A stretch of DNA of 64,000 bases from Sediminibacterium roseum (GTDB taxonomy: Bacteria > Bacteroidota > Bacteroidia > Chitinophagales > Chitinophagaceae): positions 1,056,325 through 1,120,324 of the forward strand of contig NZ_JAACJS010000015.1 of NCBI RefSeq assembly GCF_009939005.1, written 5' to 3'. The notes beneath the pieces are model-generated. The model was not told the DNA's origin. It was given only the letters and a program-made list of their open reading frames with translations, and did not search any database. The position numbers and the translations under genes are program-made. Shown in pieces: positions 45,530-55,117 of this stretch (positions within the stretch are counted from its first letter, which is position 1; each line of letters starts with the position of its first letter).

Positions 45530-45628
45530 GTTCTGTTTGAAATCGGGTTTGGTTATTTATCTGTTTGCGATCTATTATATGTTTTTGATTCGATACCGAC
45601 CTTTCATTTCACTCCTGACTTCTCACTG

Positions 45629-46762
45629 TTACCTGTCGATATCGGGTATTACCAGGTCGAGCGTTCCCATCGTTGCCATCAGGTCGCCGATCTTGCTGCC
45701 TTTTGCCATGTGGCCGAGGGCAGACAGATTGGAGAAGCCGGGTGAACGGAACTTGATCCGGTAGGGTGTTGTTCCGCCTTCGCTCACAATGTATACGCCA
45801 AACTCGCCGCGGGCGGTTTCTACCCTTGTATAAAATTCTCCTTTGGGTGGTTTAAGCACGGCCTTTGTTTTTGCCTGGAAATCGCCGTCGGGAATGTTGT
45901 CGATGAGTTGTTCAATGATCCTGACCGACTGGTTCATCTCGCGCACGCGCACCATGTACCGTGCAAATGAATCGCCGGCGGTTTCAAGCACTTCGTCAAA
46001 TTCTACCGCATCGTAAACTTCGTAAGGATAGATCTTCCTGATATCGCAATGCACACCACTTCCCCTGGCAACAGGGCCGGTGCAGCCGTACGAGATGGCA
46101 TCTTCTTTTGACAAGACGCCCACGCCCTTCATCCTGTTCTGGAAGATCACGTTGTTGGTAACGAGATCCTCGTATTCGGTTACCTTGGTTTTGAATTGCT
46201 TCACAAATGCTTTCACCTTCGTTACAAAATCCGGATGCAGATCGTACATCACCCCGCCCGGAACAATGTAGTTCATGGTGAGCCTCGCGCCGCAGGTGTC
46301 TTCCATGATCTCTGTGATCATCTCTCGCTCGCGGAAGGCGTAGAAGAACGGGGTAAAAGCGCCCAGGTCCATCGCCATGGCACCAAGCCACAGTTCGTGT
46401 GAGGCGATGCGCGTGAGTTCCGACATCAGTACGCGGATCACTTTGGCGCGTTGCGGCACTTCTATCTGCAAGGATTTTTCGGTATTGTGGGCGCAGCAAA
46501 GATTGTTGATGTGCGATGAGAGATAATCCATCCTGCTCGTTACATAAATGAACTGGCGGTAACTCAGGCTCTCACACATCTTTTCAATGGAGCGGTGGAT
46601 GTACCCGAGGTGGGGCTCAATCTTTCTGATCGTTTCCCCTTCCAATGTAATCACAAGATGGAGCACGCCGTGCGTGGCCGGATGCTGCGGGCCTACATTG
46701 ATCACCAGCTCGCCGCCGGTATCTGTTGTAGTGTCGCATATGACCTCGGTTTGCGAATACAT
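45629..46762 (-). CDS. nuoD: NADH-quinone oxidoreductase subunit D
   Basis: A 377-residue subunit of the quinone-reducing module, related to the large subunit of NiFe hydrogenases. NVGPQHPATHGVLHL with the quinone-binding His, EPHLGYIHRSIEKMCE and the C-terminal IGDLMATMGTLDLVIPDIDR end identify it. NuoC is separate, not fused. It follows nuoC by four bases. Confidence 0.96.
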   Translation of the reverse strand: MYSQTEVICDTTTDTGGELVINVGPQHPATHGVLHLVITLEGETIRKIEPHLGYIHRSIEKMCESLSYRQFIYVTSRMDYLSSHINNLCCAHNTEKSLQIEVPQRAKVIRVLMSELTRIASHELWLGAMAMDLGAFTPFFYAFREREMITEIMEDTCGARLTMNYIVPGGVMYDLHPDFVTKVKAFVKQFKTKVTEYEDLVTNNVIFQNRMKGVGVLSKEDAISYGCTGPVARGSGVHCDIRKIYPYEVYDAVEFDEVLETAGDSFARYMVRVREMNQSVRIIEQLIDNIPDGDFQAKTKAVLKPPKGEFYTRVETARGEFGVYIVSEGGTTPYRIKFRSPGFSNLSALGHMAKGSKIGDLMATMGTLDLVIPDIDR

Positions 46763-46766
46763 TGGT

Positions 46767-47219
46767 TTATAATTTTATCATGTTGATCGGGTCCTCAAAA
46801 TCTTTCCGCAAAGGATATCCATCGAAATCATCTGTCAATATCAACCTGCGCAGATCGGGATGGTTGTGAAATTTCACCCCGAACAACTCAAATGTTTCGC
46901 GCTCGTGAAATTCCGCGGTTCGCCAGATATCGCAAACGGTTTCAATTACGGGATCGTTCCTGTCGAGATTTGCTTTTACCACAACACAATGGCGGTGCAC
47001 CGTTGAAGAAAGATGGTACACCATGGTGAGATGCGTTTTCCAGTCAACACATGTAAGACAAAACAAATAATCAAACCCCAAAGAAGAATAACGGAGCGAT
47101 TTGGCAAGTTGCATCCAGTTGCCCGGCTCCACCAGTATGGTGAGCCACTCACCGGTTTCATCGTACGCAGCCGACGGAAGCGATGCTGTAATGTGTTCTT
47201 TGATGGCTTCGTTTGTCAT
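46767..47219 (-). CDS. nuoC: NADH-quinone oxidoreductase subunit C
   Basis: A 150-residue subunit; the ATG at 47219 (MTNEAIKEHI) avoids a large overlap with nuoB that a longer frame would create. The 30-kDa signature region ERETFELFGVKFHNHPDLRRLILTDDFDGYPLRKDF is complete. It helps bind NuoD in the peripheral arm. Confidence 0.93.
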   Translation of the reverse strand: MTNEAIKEHITASLPSAAYDETGEWLTILVEPGNWMQLAKSLRYSSLGFDYLFCLTCVDWKTHLTMVYHLSSTVHRHCVVVKANLDRNDPVIETVCDIWRTAEFHERETFELFGVKFHNHPDLRRLILTDDFDGYPLRKDFEDPINMIKL

Positions 47220-47227
47220 ACTGCTTG

Positions 47228-47773
47228 TTAACCTTCTTTTGATTCGTTCCTGATCTGTTCTCTTGTCAGCCCGCTTTTTATTTTTCCCTGTAAAGTGATC
47301 AATGCGTGAAGCAAGGCTTCCGGTCTTGGTGGGCATCCGGGTATGTATACATCAACCGGGATGATGTGGTCCGCTCCTTTCACTACAGAATAGGTGTTGT
47401 AAAAGAAGGGCCCGCCGCTGATGGCACATGCGCCCATGGCAACCACGTACTTTGGATCGGCCATCTGGTCGTACAAACGTTTCAATACCGGGCCCATTTT
47501 GTTCACGATCGTTCCCGCGATGATGATCACATCGGCCTGTCGCGGCGTGGCGCGTGCCACTTCGAAACCGAATCTTGAAAAATCATATTTGGAAGAAGCG
47601 GTAGACATCATTTCGATTCCGCAGCAGCTGGTGGCGAATGTGAGTGGCCACAGTGAGTTGGAGCGTGCCCAGTTGATCAGTGCATCAAAACTGCTGATCA
47701 CGATGCCGCCACCGGGTGTGGGATGGATCTCCCCGGGAAAATCGGATTGTACAGGCGGTTGCGTCAGCTCCAT
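47228..47773 (-). CDS. nuoB: NADH-quinone oxidoreductase subunit B
   Basis: A 181-residue subunit holding cluster N2. [11 protein letters not shown] supplies two adjacent Cys, [18 protein letters not shown] and [16 protein letters not shown] follow, and [14 protein letters not shown] the last Cys. Overlaps nuoA by ten bases. Confidence 0.96.
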   Translation of the reverse strand: MELTQPPVQSDFPGEIHPTPGGGIVISSFDALINWARSNSLWPLTFATSCCGIEMMSTASSKYDFSRFGFEVARATPRQADVIIIAGTIVNKMGPVLKRLYDQMADPKYVVAMGACAISGGPFFYNTYSVVKGADHIIPVDVYIPGCPPRPEALLHALITLQGKIKSGLTREQIRNESKEG

Positions 47774-48114
47774 TTCAGTGCTCCTTTTTTATGCGCGTAT
47801 AAAAAACCCATGAAAAGAATAAAGAGAAAAACAAGGATCTCTGCAAGCGCCGTCATGCCCATTTTCTTAACCACAACGGCCCATGGGTAGAGGAACACAA
47901 GTTCCACATCAAAAATCAAAAACAACAAAGCAAAAAGGTAATAACCAACATGAAACTGTTGCCAGGGCGAGGTTTCGGTAGGAATGCCACATTCGTAAGC
48001 CTGCCCTTTCTGGGCGTTGTACGTTTTTTTTACCAGCAGTTTTCCAACGATGATACCGCCGGCGGAAAAAAGTATCGCGGCAATCGTAAGGGCAATCAGT
48101 GCTATCGCTCCCAT
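47764..48114 (-). CDS. nuoA: NADH-quinone oxidoreductase subunit A
   Basis: A 116-residue subunit with three spans. The loop [40 protein letters not shown] is diagnostic, with conserved Glu and Asp. First gene of the operon; its promoter must lie in 48115-48229, where no exact TTTG/TAnnTTTG pair was found. Confidence 0.95.
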   Translation of the reverse strand: MGAIALIALTIAAILFSAGGIIVGKLLVKKTYNAQKGQAYECGIPTETSPWQQFHVGYYLFALLFLIFDVELVFLYPWAVVVKKMGMTALAEILVFLFILFMGFLYAHKKGALKWS

Positions 48115-48229
48115 GGCAATCGTTTTGTTTAGGAAATGCGAACCTGCTCAACTGTAAAGTACGAATAAATCAGATCAAACGATCCGGCTGCGGTTTGTGT
48201 GGAAAAGGAGTGAATAGAACGGGCAAGGG

Positions 48230-48685
48230 TCAGGCCGCTTCCACAACACGGCGGTGGTAATTGATCTGCCCCAGGTGGTATCCCAAATGAAAAAGCAGGT
48301 GAACAAGAAAGAAACCGGTGGTCATGTCCTTCCTATCGTCGAAAACATTTTCGGGATAGGGTTTGTCCAGGTCCGCGGGCTGTAATGCACCCAGCGTTCT
48401 TACCACAACAGCGATCGTGGTATCGATCCCATGGTTCAATGTTTCCAGCGGAACATCCTTGCTGCTGAATTCTGCGGGCCGGTTGCGCTGGTAACCGCTG
48501 CCGCCCAGTACATGGCCAATATAATGCTGCAGGTTTCCGAGTAAATGAAGTGTGAGATTGCCGGCAGTGTTGGCGGTGCCTTCTATGATGCGCCAACGGT
48601 TCTTTTCATCGGTGTAGGCATTGATCTCCGTTTTTAATTTGAGCAGGTCGCGTTCGAACAGTACGGCAAGGTCTTTGGCAAGCAT
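48230..48685 (-). CDS. DinB/DUF1572 family protein
   Basis: A 151-residue four-helix-bundle protein. The metal-ligand pattern of the DinB superfamily is visible: His in LGNLQHYIGHVLGG and the pair in FHLGYHLGQINYHRR. Relatives transfer thiols or act as metal-dependent hydrolases, but this subgroup has no fixed function. It is alone behind the nuo operon on the minus strand, nine bases after the SDR gene. Confidence 0.8.
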   Translation of the reverse strand: MLAKDLAVLFERDLLKLKTEINAYTDEKNRWRIIEGTANTAGNLTLHLLGNLQHYIGHVLGGSGYQRNRPAEFSSKDVPLETLNHGIDTTIAVVVRTLGALQPADLDKPYPENVFDDRKDMTTGFFLVHLLFHLGYHLGQINYHRRVVEAA

Positions 48686-48694
48686 GGTTGTGAA

Positions 48695-49384
48695 TTAGGC
48701 GTTGTTGTATACTTTTAAAACGGCTTCGCGGATCACTTCGCTTTTATCGGAAACAACAAATTCAAGTATCTCCGCCAGCGCAGCAGGTTTTACCCAAATC
48801 TCCGGATCTGTGTTGGGCATGCTCTTGCGGTTCAGCGGCGTATCCAATGTAGAAGGCGCAACCACTGTGGCCGTAATGTTGCTGCCCTTGTTTTCGGCGT
48901 TGATGTATTCTGCGAGTTTGAAAAGAAGCGATTTGGACAATCCATACGCCACCATATCCTTGCCCTGCGATGCTTCAATGGCCGGCCTTGCGCCGATGAA
49001 CACCAGTCTGCCTGCCCCATGCGCTTTCATATGCTGCAATACCGGCTGCGTTACATGGTAGGCTGTTTTGAAATTGAGGGAAATCTGTTTATCGATGTCT
49101 GCAACAGCCGTTGCATCGATCCCGCCCATCGCGAAGCCGCCAACAAGCATCAGGGCGGCATCTATCTTTTCGTATTGGCGGATAACAGAAGCGATGAAGC
49201 CGGCGGTTGCACCGTCGTCAGACAAATTCACTACGCGCACATCAAGGTTGGTGTGACTGATGAATTCTGCGATCATCTTTTCTTCGAATACCGTGGCGAT
49301 GACCCGGTAGCCTTTGTTGAGAAAAGTTTGTGTTACCGCAGTTCCGAGATTGCCGTTGGCACCTGTGATGATCACTGTTTTCAT
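48695..49384 (-). CDS. Short-chain dehydrogenase/reductase
   Basis: A 229-residue SDR starting at ATG 49384. The nucleotide-binding motif is TGANGNLG (residues 8-15), the active site VFIGARPAIEASQGKDMVAYGLSK contains a YxxxK pair (Tyr-Gly-Leu-Ser-Lys) and the usual catalytic Ser is replaced by Gly/Ala in IGARPA, which may change activity. Substrate unknown. It is nine bases upstream of the DinB gene, likely one operon with YceI. Confidence 0.85.
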   Translation of the reverse strand: MKTVIITGANGNLGTAVTQTFLNKGYRVIATVFEEKMIAEFISHTNLDVRVVNLSDDGATAGFIASVIRQYEKIDAALMLVGGFAMGGIDATAVADIDKQISLNFKTAYHVTQPVLQHMKAHGAGRLVFIGARPAIEASQGKDMVAYGLSKSLLFKLAEYINAENKGSNITATVVAPSTLDTPLNRKSMPNTDPEIWVKPAALAEILEFVVSDKSEVIREAVLKVYNNA

Positions 49385-49394
49385 GAGCTGGATA

Positions 49395-49943
49395 TTATAT
49401 TTTCTTCGCAAATACGCTGAGTGAAAGCTGCATGCCGTCTGATAAAACAAGGCTGCCCTCCCCTATCTTAAAATCACGCCGGTTGACCCTGCATTCGCCG
49501 CTGAACAGGAGTCCGTCGTTTTTAGCAACCGCGGTAAAAGGGATGCTGATGTCCTTGCTGATGCCCCGTATCGTAAGCGTTCCCTTAACGGTGTAGGCGC
49601 CCGGCCTCATTTGTGTTACCTGCTTCGAAACAAAACCGATGCGCGGATGGGCGCCGGTATTAAGGTATTCTTCGCCACGCAGGTTCTCATCGCGTACGTC
49701 TATCCCGGTGCTAACGGTACGGGCATCGAGGCTGATGTTGAAAGAGGCGGTTTTGAGATCGGCAGGATTGAAGCTGATCTCGCCCTCAAGGCCCGTGAGT
49801 ACGGCTTCCACATCCATGCCGGCATTTTTCACCGTCACTTTTACGGAAGAGGATTTGTCAACGGGATGGTACGATTGTGCAAAGGCCGGCCTCCCATACG
49901 CCAATAAAAACACACAAAGGAACACCGGTACCATTCTGGCCAT
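49395..49943 (-). CDS. YceI family protein, exported
   Basis: A 182-residue protein with a signal peptide (cleavage near AFAQ). The YceI lipocalin-like beta barrel is present: ISFNPADLKTASFNISLDARTVSTG, RDENLRGEEYLNTGAHPRIGFVSK and TVKGTLTIRGISKDISIPF. The family binds amphiphilic isoprenoids or acts in stress responses in the periplasm. It lies 10 bases before the SDR gene, possibly in one transcript. Confidence 0.9.
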   Translation of the reverse strand: MARMVPVFLCVFLLAYGRPAFAQSYHPVDKSSSVKVTVKNAGMDVEAVLTGLEGEISFNPADLKTASFNISLDARTVSTGIDVRDENLRGEEYLNTGAHPRIGFVSKQVTQMRPGAYTVKGTLTIRGISKDISIPFTAVAKNDGLLFSGECRVNRRDFKIGEGSLVLSDGMQLSLSVFAKKI

Positions 49944-50142
49944 CTTGCACTTTTTTGATCTTTAAATTTACGGTGGGGCGGCGATTTGCGGCGATTTAGT
50001 TTTTTGCCGGCCAGGCCGGTAAATCCTAAAAAATGTTAATGCCTGGTTAATGTGGGCCGTAAACCCGCGTTAGCCTATTTCTTGCGGAAAAATACCGTTG
50101 ATCCTTTAACTTGCATTTATCTAACACGTAATATTCCACTGG

Positions 50143-52563
50143 ATGAAAAACCATTTTTTCCGTTTACTGGCCGTGGCATTCACCTTCGTTTTTATTGCAA
50201 AAGGTTCTGCGCAGGTTGATTCGATGATCACGGTGTATGCTGAACAATTTCCTGCTGAAAAGATCCATGTTCATTTTGACAAAACGATCTACAACAAAGA
50301 AGAAACCATCTGGTATAAAATATACATCCTGCAAAACAGCAGCGAACTCACCAACCTCAGTAAGAATGTTTACGTGGAATGGTACGACACTACCGGCCGG
50401 CTCATCAAACAAACCGTTGCGCCGCTGTACCAGTCTACCGCCAAAGGCTCCTTCGACATTCCTGCCGAATACAGGGGCAACAACATCCACATGAAAGCGT
50501 TTACGCGCTGGATGCTGAACGACGACCCCGCCTTCAGCTACGAAAAAGAACTGCTGGTAAACACCAGCACCGTAAGAACCACATCGCGCCCGGCGCCCAA
50601 TAAAACCAAGGTAGAGATCTTTCCTGAAAGTGGTTTTTTGATACAGGGTTTGAATACGCGCATCGCATTCAAGGCCACCAACCAGTTCGGTAACCCCGTT
50701 TTTATAAAAGGGCTGCTGGTAGACGAAAAAAACAAAACACTCGACACCCTTAAAGTAAAGCACGATGGCATGGGCAGTTTTTACCTGATGCCGGATGGAC
50801 AAACGCAGTACCGAATCAACTGGACAGACGAGAACGGCGTAACCGGTTCTACCCCTGTGCCCGTTACAAAAAAACAGGGAGCGAAGATCTCGGTTAAAAC
50901 AACCAACGACAAGGCAAAGTTCCAGGTGGAGCGTACGGATGATGTACCCGAAAATTTCAAGCACATGACTTTGCTGGTCCACATGAACCAGAATCCCTAT
51001 TACAAGATCAGCCTCAATCTTTCGGAAAGAACAAACCTGAATGCCGAAGTGCCGATCGATGAAATGCCAACCGGCGTTCTGCAATTCACGCTGTTCACAT
51101 CAGACTGGGTGCCGGTGGCGGAGCGGATCGTGTTCATCAACAACCGCATGCACGAGTTCAATGCAAAAGTGACGGCGCCTATCATCAACCTGAACAAAAG
51201 AGGAAAAAACGTTTTTGAGGTTTTTGTGCCGGATACCTTGTTTGCAAACATGTCGCTCGCAGTTACCGATGCCGCACTGAACCCGCCCGACCAAAACACC
51301 ATCTACTCCGATATTTTATTAAGCAGCGAGATCAGGGGAAAAATATACAACCCCGGCTACTATCTCGCCAGCGATGCAGACTCGGTAACCGCACACCTGG
51401 ATCTTGTAATGATGACGAATGGATGGCGCAGGTTTGATTGGGAAAAGATCAAAGCCAATACGCCGCCGAAAGTTACCTATCCTGTTGAAACGGAGTATAT
51501 GAAAATGGAAGGAAAGGTATTGGGCCTGAAACCCGGATCGAGCAGCGTACCCATTGTGCTCAACATGATCGTGGTAGGAAAAGACAGCAGCAAACAATTT
51601 CTTTTTACGCCCGTTGAAAAAGACGGAAGCTTTCAGCAGCGCATGTTCTTTTACGATACGGCGCGTGTTTATTATACATTCAACCAGAATAAAAAACTGT
51701 CTGAGACCACGCAGGTGCAGTTTGACAATGGCTTGTTGCGCCAGCAGGCAAAAACGATTCAGCTCGACAACTCACGTTCTTTTGTGTGGAACGACAGCGT
51801 TGCACAGGCAAGACTGAACCAGCTTTTGATGGAACAGGAACTGCTCAAAAAGCGGATGGCCTCTTCTACACTACAGGAAGTAATTGTGAAGACAAGAACA
51901 AAATCAAAGGAACAGATCCTGGACGAAAAATATTCAACGGGGTTGTTCTCCGGTGGAGATGCGCAGACCTTTGACCTGACCGATGATAAAATGATCGGAT
52001 CACAGGACATCATCGCCTATCTGCAGGGCCGTGTAGCAGGATTGCAGATCAGCGGCCAGGGCGCAAACGCAACCATGACCTGGCGCGGCGGCACACCCGA
52101 TCTTTTTGTGAACGAATCGCCTTCCGATATGGATATGGTTACGGGTATCCCGGTTACCGATATCGCCATGGTGAAAGTTTTCCGTCCGCCGTTCTTTGGC
52201 GCAGCAGGCGGCGGCGGCGGCGGAGCGATCGCCATCTACCTGAAGAAAGGCGCCGACGGAAGAAAGGCCGACCCCAATGCAAAAGGGCTCGACAATGCAC
52301 TGCTGGGCGGGTACTCGAGGTTCAAGGAATTTTACAATCCTAGTTATGAGAAGCCAACAGATGGTTCTGCAGATCCCGACAGCCGTACCACGCTTTACTG
52401 GAACCCCTACATCATCACCAATAAAAAAAGCCCGCGTGTAAGGGTGCAGTTCTTCAACAACGACTTCACTAAAAAATTCCAGGTAGTACTTGAGGGCATC
52501 AATGCAAAAGGAAAAATGGTGAGAGTGGTAAGAATGATCGATGCGGCCACAAAAGCCGATTGA
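50143..52563 (+). CDS. MG2-like / TonB-plug domain surface protein, first of a tandem pair
   Basis: An 806-residue protein with a signal peptide (cleavage near GSAQ). The N-terminal half begins with macroglobulin-like domains (VHFDKTIYNKEETIWYKIYIL, YRGNNIHMKAFTRWMLNDDPAFSYEKEL). Toward the C-terminus, about 590-690, lies a TonB-receptor plug-like segment (YLQGRVAGLQISG, MTWRGGTPDLFVNE, IAMVKVFRPPFFGAAGGGGGGAIAIYLKKG), but no beta barrel follows. Its paralog is 133 bases downstream. Such barrel-less plug proteins are widespread in Bacteroidota with no settled role; an outer-membrane partner or envelope function is inferred. Confidence 0.8.
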   Translation: MKNHFFRLLAVAFTFVFIAKGSAQVDSMITVYAEQFPAEKIHVHFDKTIYNKEETIWYKIYILQNSSELTNLSKNVYVEWYDTTGRLIKQTVAPLYQSTAKGSFDIPAEYRGNNIHMKAFTRWMLNDDPAFSYEKELLVNTSTVRTTSRPAPNKTKVEIFPESGFLIQGLNTRIAFKATNQFGNPVFIKGLLVDEKNKTLDTLKVKHDGMGSFYLMPDGQTQYRINWTDENGVTGSTPVPVTKKQGAKISVKTTNDKAKFQVERTDDVPENFKHMTLLVHMNQNPYYKISLNLSERTNLNAEVPIDEMPTGVLQFTLFTSDWVPVAERIVFINNRMHEFNAKVTAPIINLNKRGKNVFEVFVPDTLFANMSLAVTDAALNPPDQNTIYSDILLSSEIRGKIYNPGYYLASDADSVTAHLDLVMMTNGWRRFDWEKIKANTPPKVTYPVETEYMKMEGKVLGLKPGSSSVPIVLNMIVVGKDSSKQFLFTPVEKDGSFQQRMFFYDTARVYYTFNQNKKLSETTQVQFDNGLLRQQAKTIQLDNSRSFVWNDSVAQARLNQLLMEQELLKKRMASSTLQEVIVKTRTKSKEQILDEKYSTGLFSGGDAQTFDLTDDKMIGSQDIIAYLQGRVAGLQISGQGANATMTWRGGTPDLFVNESPSDMDMVTGIPVTDIAMVKVFRPPFFGAAGGGGGGAIAIYLKKGADGRKADPNAKGLDNALLGGYSRFKEFYNPSYEKPTDGSADPDSRTTLYWNPYIITNKKSPRVRVQFFNNDFTKKFQVVLEGINAKGKMVRVVRMIDAATKAD

Positions 52564-52665
52564 TTGATCGACGATGTTATGAGCGCTGCCTTATCGCGGG
52601 AACGCGCGGTATGGCATTAACAAATATTAACTTACCGCAACATCTATTAACCTCCATTTAAGAGG

Positions 52666-52689
52666 ATATATCAAACACATATGATATAT
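52666..52689 (+). promoter_or_regulatory. Inverted repeat in the leader of the second MG2/plug gene
   Basis: ATATATCA (52666-52673) and TGATATAT (52682-52689) with an eight-base spacer, ending 7 bases before the start codon. It may fold in the mRNA near the ribosome-binding region or bind a regulator; the leader is otherwise AT-rich. Confidence 0.4.
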
Positions 52690-52696
52690 TCATTAA

Positions 52697-55087
52697 ATGA
52701 AACCAAAACTCCTGCGCGCCGCAGCTGCCTTACTTTTTACATTTTTTGTTGCGCAACTTTCTGCGCAGGACATCGATTCGATGATGGCTATGTATGCGGA
52801 GAAGCTGCCACTCGAAAAAATGCACATCCATTTCGATAAAAACATTTACAACAAAGCAGAAACGGTTTGGTACAAGGTATACATTCTTCACAGCGCCGAA
52901 ACCTCCATGCCCAGCAAGAACGTGTACCTTGAATGGTACGATGCAGACGGAAAGATGATCAAACAAACAGTGGCACCGCTGATCCAGTCCACTGCCAAAG
53001 GTTCGTTCGATATACCCACGGATTACAAAGGAGAAAACCTCACCGTACGCGCTTTCACAAAATGGATGCTGAACGATGATCCCGCATTTGCTTATGAAAA
53101 GCAGTTACCCGTTAACAACGGATCCCTGCAACGGCCCGCGAGGCCGGCGGCACAAAAAACTAAATTTGAAATTTTTCCCGAAGGCGGTTTTCTTGTACAG
53201 GGATTGAACACCCGCATCGCGTTCAAAGCAACCAACCCTTATGGCCAGCCTGTTTTTGTGAAGGCTATATTGGTAGACAATACGGGCAATACCATTGATT
53301 CGTTTGCTGCAAGGCACGATGGCATGGGTAGTTTCTATCTCAACCCGTTGCCACAGCAATCCTACAAAATAAACTGGACAGATGAGAACGGCGTTGCCGG
53401 CAGCACCCCTGTTGAAGTTTCAAAAACAGACGGGGCAAGGCTCGACATCAAAACAACGCCGGATAAGGCGCGGTTCCAGGTAGACCGTACCGCAACGGCG
53501 ACGGGTAATTTCAAACACATGACCCTGCTTGTTCACATGAACAAGATAGCGCTGTACCGCGTTAACATCAATGCCGCGGAGAAAACAACACTCACGGGTG
53601 ATCTCCCGATCGCGAATTTGCCGGCGGGAATATTGCAGTTCACTTTGTTCACTTCCGACCAGATTCCTGTTGCCGAACGCATCGTATTCATCAACAAACA
53701 AACATACAGGTTCAATACCACAATATCCGCACCGGTTCGCGGGCTGGCAAAGCGCGCAAAAAATGTTTTAGAGATCGCTGTTGATGATACAACATTGAGC
53801 AATATGTCGATTGCAGTAACAGACGCATCGTTGACTGGAGCCGGCGACGAATCGATCTTTTCGGATATGTTGCTGAGCAGTGAGATCAAAGGTAAGATCC
53901 ACAACCCTGCTTATTATTTCTCAAACGATGCAGACAGCGTAAAGGATCACCTGGATCTCGTGATGCTGACCAATGGATGGCGGCGGTTCGACTGGGAGCA
54001 GATCAAAAAACAAGTACCGCCCAAAATTTCTCATGTTGCCGAAACGGAGTACATGAAGCTGAAGGGAAAGGTTTCCGGGTTGAAACGCAATTCGGAGGCT
54101 TCTATGAACCTCATCATGCGTACCAAAGACAGCAGCAGGCAATTTGTTGTTGTGCCGATTGACAAAACAGGAAGTTTTTCGCAGGATGTATTTTTTTATG
54201 ATACCGCCAGGGCATACTATTCGTTCACCGATCCAAAATTGAACGGCGTAGCCAAAGCGCAGTTTGAAACAGGTTTGATGAAACCTGAGCCAGGTAAAAA
54301 AATAACAGTGGCAAACAATACATCCTCTTCGTGGAGCGACAGTCTTGCAAAATCGAAACTCGACGTGATTCTTGCCGAACAGGAGCTGCTGCGTAAAAAA
54401 ATGTCGGAGGCAACCCTGCAGGAGGTTACCGTAAATACAACCGCGAAAACAAAGGAACAGGTGTTGAGCGAAAAATATTCAACGGGTTTCTTCGCAAGAA
54501 ACGAGGCCGCCATCTTTGATCTTACAGACAGCCGGTACATCACCGCACAAAATGTTTTTGAGTACTTGCAGGGAAAAGTTCCCGGGCTGGAAATACGCGG
54601 TGCAAACATCGGATGGCGCGGTTTTGAAACGTCGTTGTTCCTGAATGAAATGCAACTCACAAGCGAAAGCAAGCAAACCATACTCGACCTGCCGATGAAC
54701 GAAGTGGCCATGATCAAAGTATTCCGCCCGCCCTTTATGTTCGCCACAGGCGGAGGCCGCGGTGGCGCGGTAGCTGTTTGGACCAAAAAAGGCGGCGACG
54801 ACAAATGGGTGAAAGACGAAGCAGCAGGGCTTGAAAACGCAATGATCACCGGTTATACACAGTTCAGGGAATTTTACAGCCCTTCTTACGAAACGCCCGA
54901 TGCGAATGCAACGCCGCAAGACAAACGCGTAACGCTTTATTGGAACCCTTATGTGGTTACAGTGGGCAAGAGCACAAAGGTCCAGGTTGAATTTTACAAC
55001 AACGACATCACCAAAAAATTCCAGGTGGTGCTGGAAGGCATTAATGAAGCGGGAAAGATGACGAGAGTGGTAAAGACAATTGAATAA
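52697..55087 (+). CDS. MG2-like / TonB-plug domain surface protein, second of the pair
   Basis: A 796-residue paralog of the preceding gene, similar over its full length: signal peptide ending near LSAQ, IHFDKNIYNKAETVWYKVYIL, FTKWMLNDDPAFAYEKQL, FEIFPEGGFLVQGLNTRIAFK, the TLQEVTV linker, plug segment YLQGKVPGLEIRG with VFRPPFMFATGGGRGGAVAVW, and the end FYNNDITKKFQVVLEGINEAG. The Gly-rich loop is shorter than in the first copy. The pair arose by tandem duplication and may act as homologous subunits or serve different partners. Confidence 0.8.
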   Translation: MKPKLLRAAAALLFTFFVAQLSAQDIDSMMAMYAEKLPLEKMHIHFDKNIYNKAETVWYKVYILHSAETSMPSKNVYLEWYDADGKMIKQTVAPLIQSTAKGSFDIPTDYKGENLTVRAFTKWMLNDDPAFAYEKQLPVNNGSLQRPARPAAQKTKFEIFPEGGFLVQGLNTRIAFKATNPYGQPVFVKAILVDNTGNTIDSFAARHDGMGSFYLNPLPQQSYKINWTDENGVAGSTPVEVSKTDGARLDIKTTPDKARFQVDRTATATGNFKHMTLLVHMNKIALYRVNINAAEKTTLTGDLPIANLPAGILQFTLFTSDQIPVAERIVFINKQTYRFNTTISAPVRGLAKRAKNVLEIAVDDTTLSNMSIAVTDASLTGAGDESIFSDMLLSSEIKGKIHNPAYYFSNDADSVKDHLDLVMLTNGWRRFDWEQIKKQVPPKISHVAETEYMKLKGKVSGLKRNSEASMNLIMRTKDSSRQFVVVPIDKTGSFSQDVFFYDTARAYYSFTDPKLNGVAKAQFETGLMKPEPGKKITVANNTSSSWSDSLAKSKLDVILAEQELLRKKMSEATLQEVTVNTTAKTKEQVLSEKYSTGFFARNEAAIFDLTDSRYITAQNVFEYLQGKVPGLEIRGANIGWRGFETSLFLNEMQLTSESKQTILDLPMNEVAMIKVFRPPFMFATGGGRGGAVAVWTKKGGDDKWVKDEAAGLENAMITGYTQFREFYSPSYETPDANATPQDKRVTLYWNPYVVTVGKSTKVQVEFYNNDITKKFQVVLEGINEAGKMTRVVKTIE

Positions 55088-55117
55088 GACCGCAGGCGGG
55101 CACCGAATATTTGTTGT

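Noticed and set aside
52200-52235. Gly-coding GGCGGC repeat
   Set aside because: It encodes the Gly-rich loop of the plug-like domain in frame and is not an independent repeat element.
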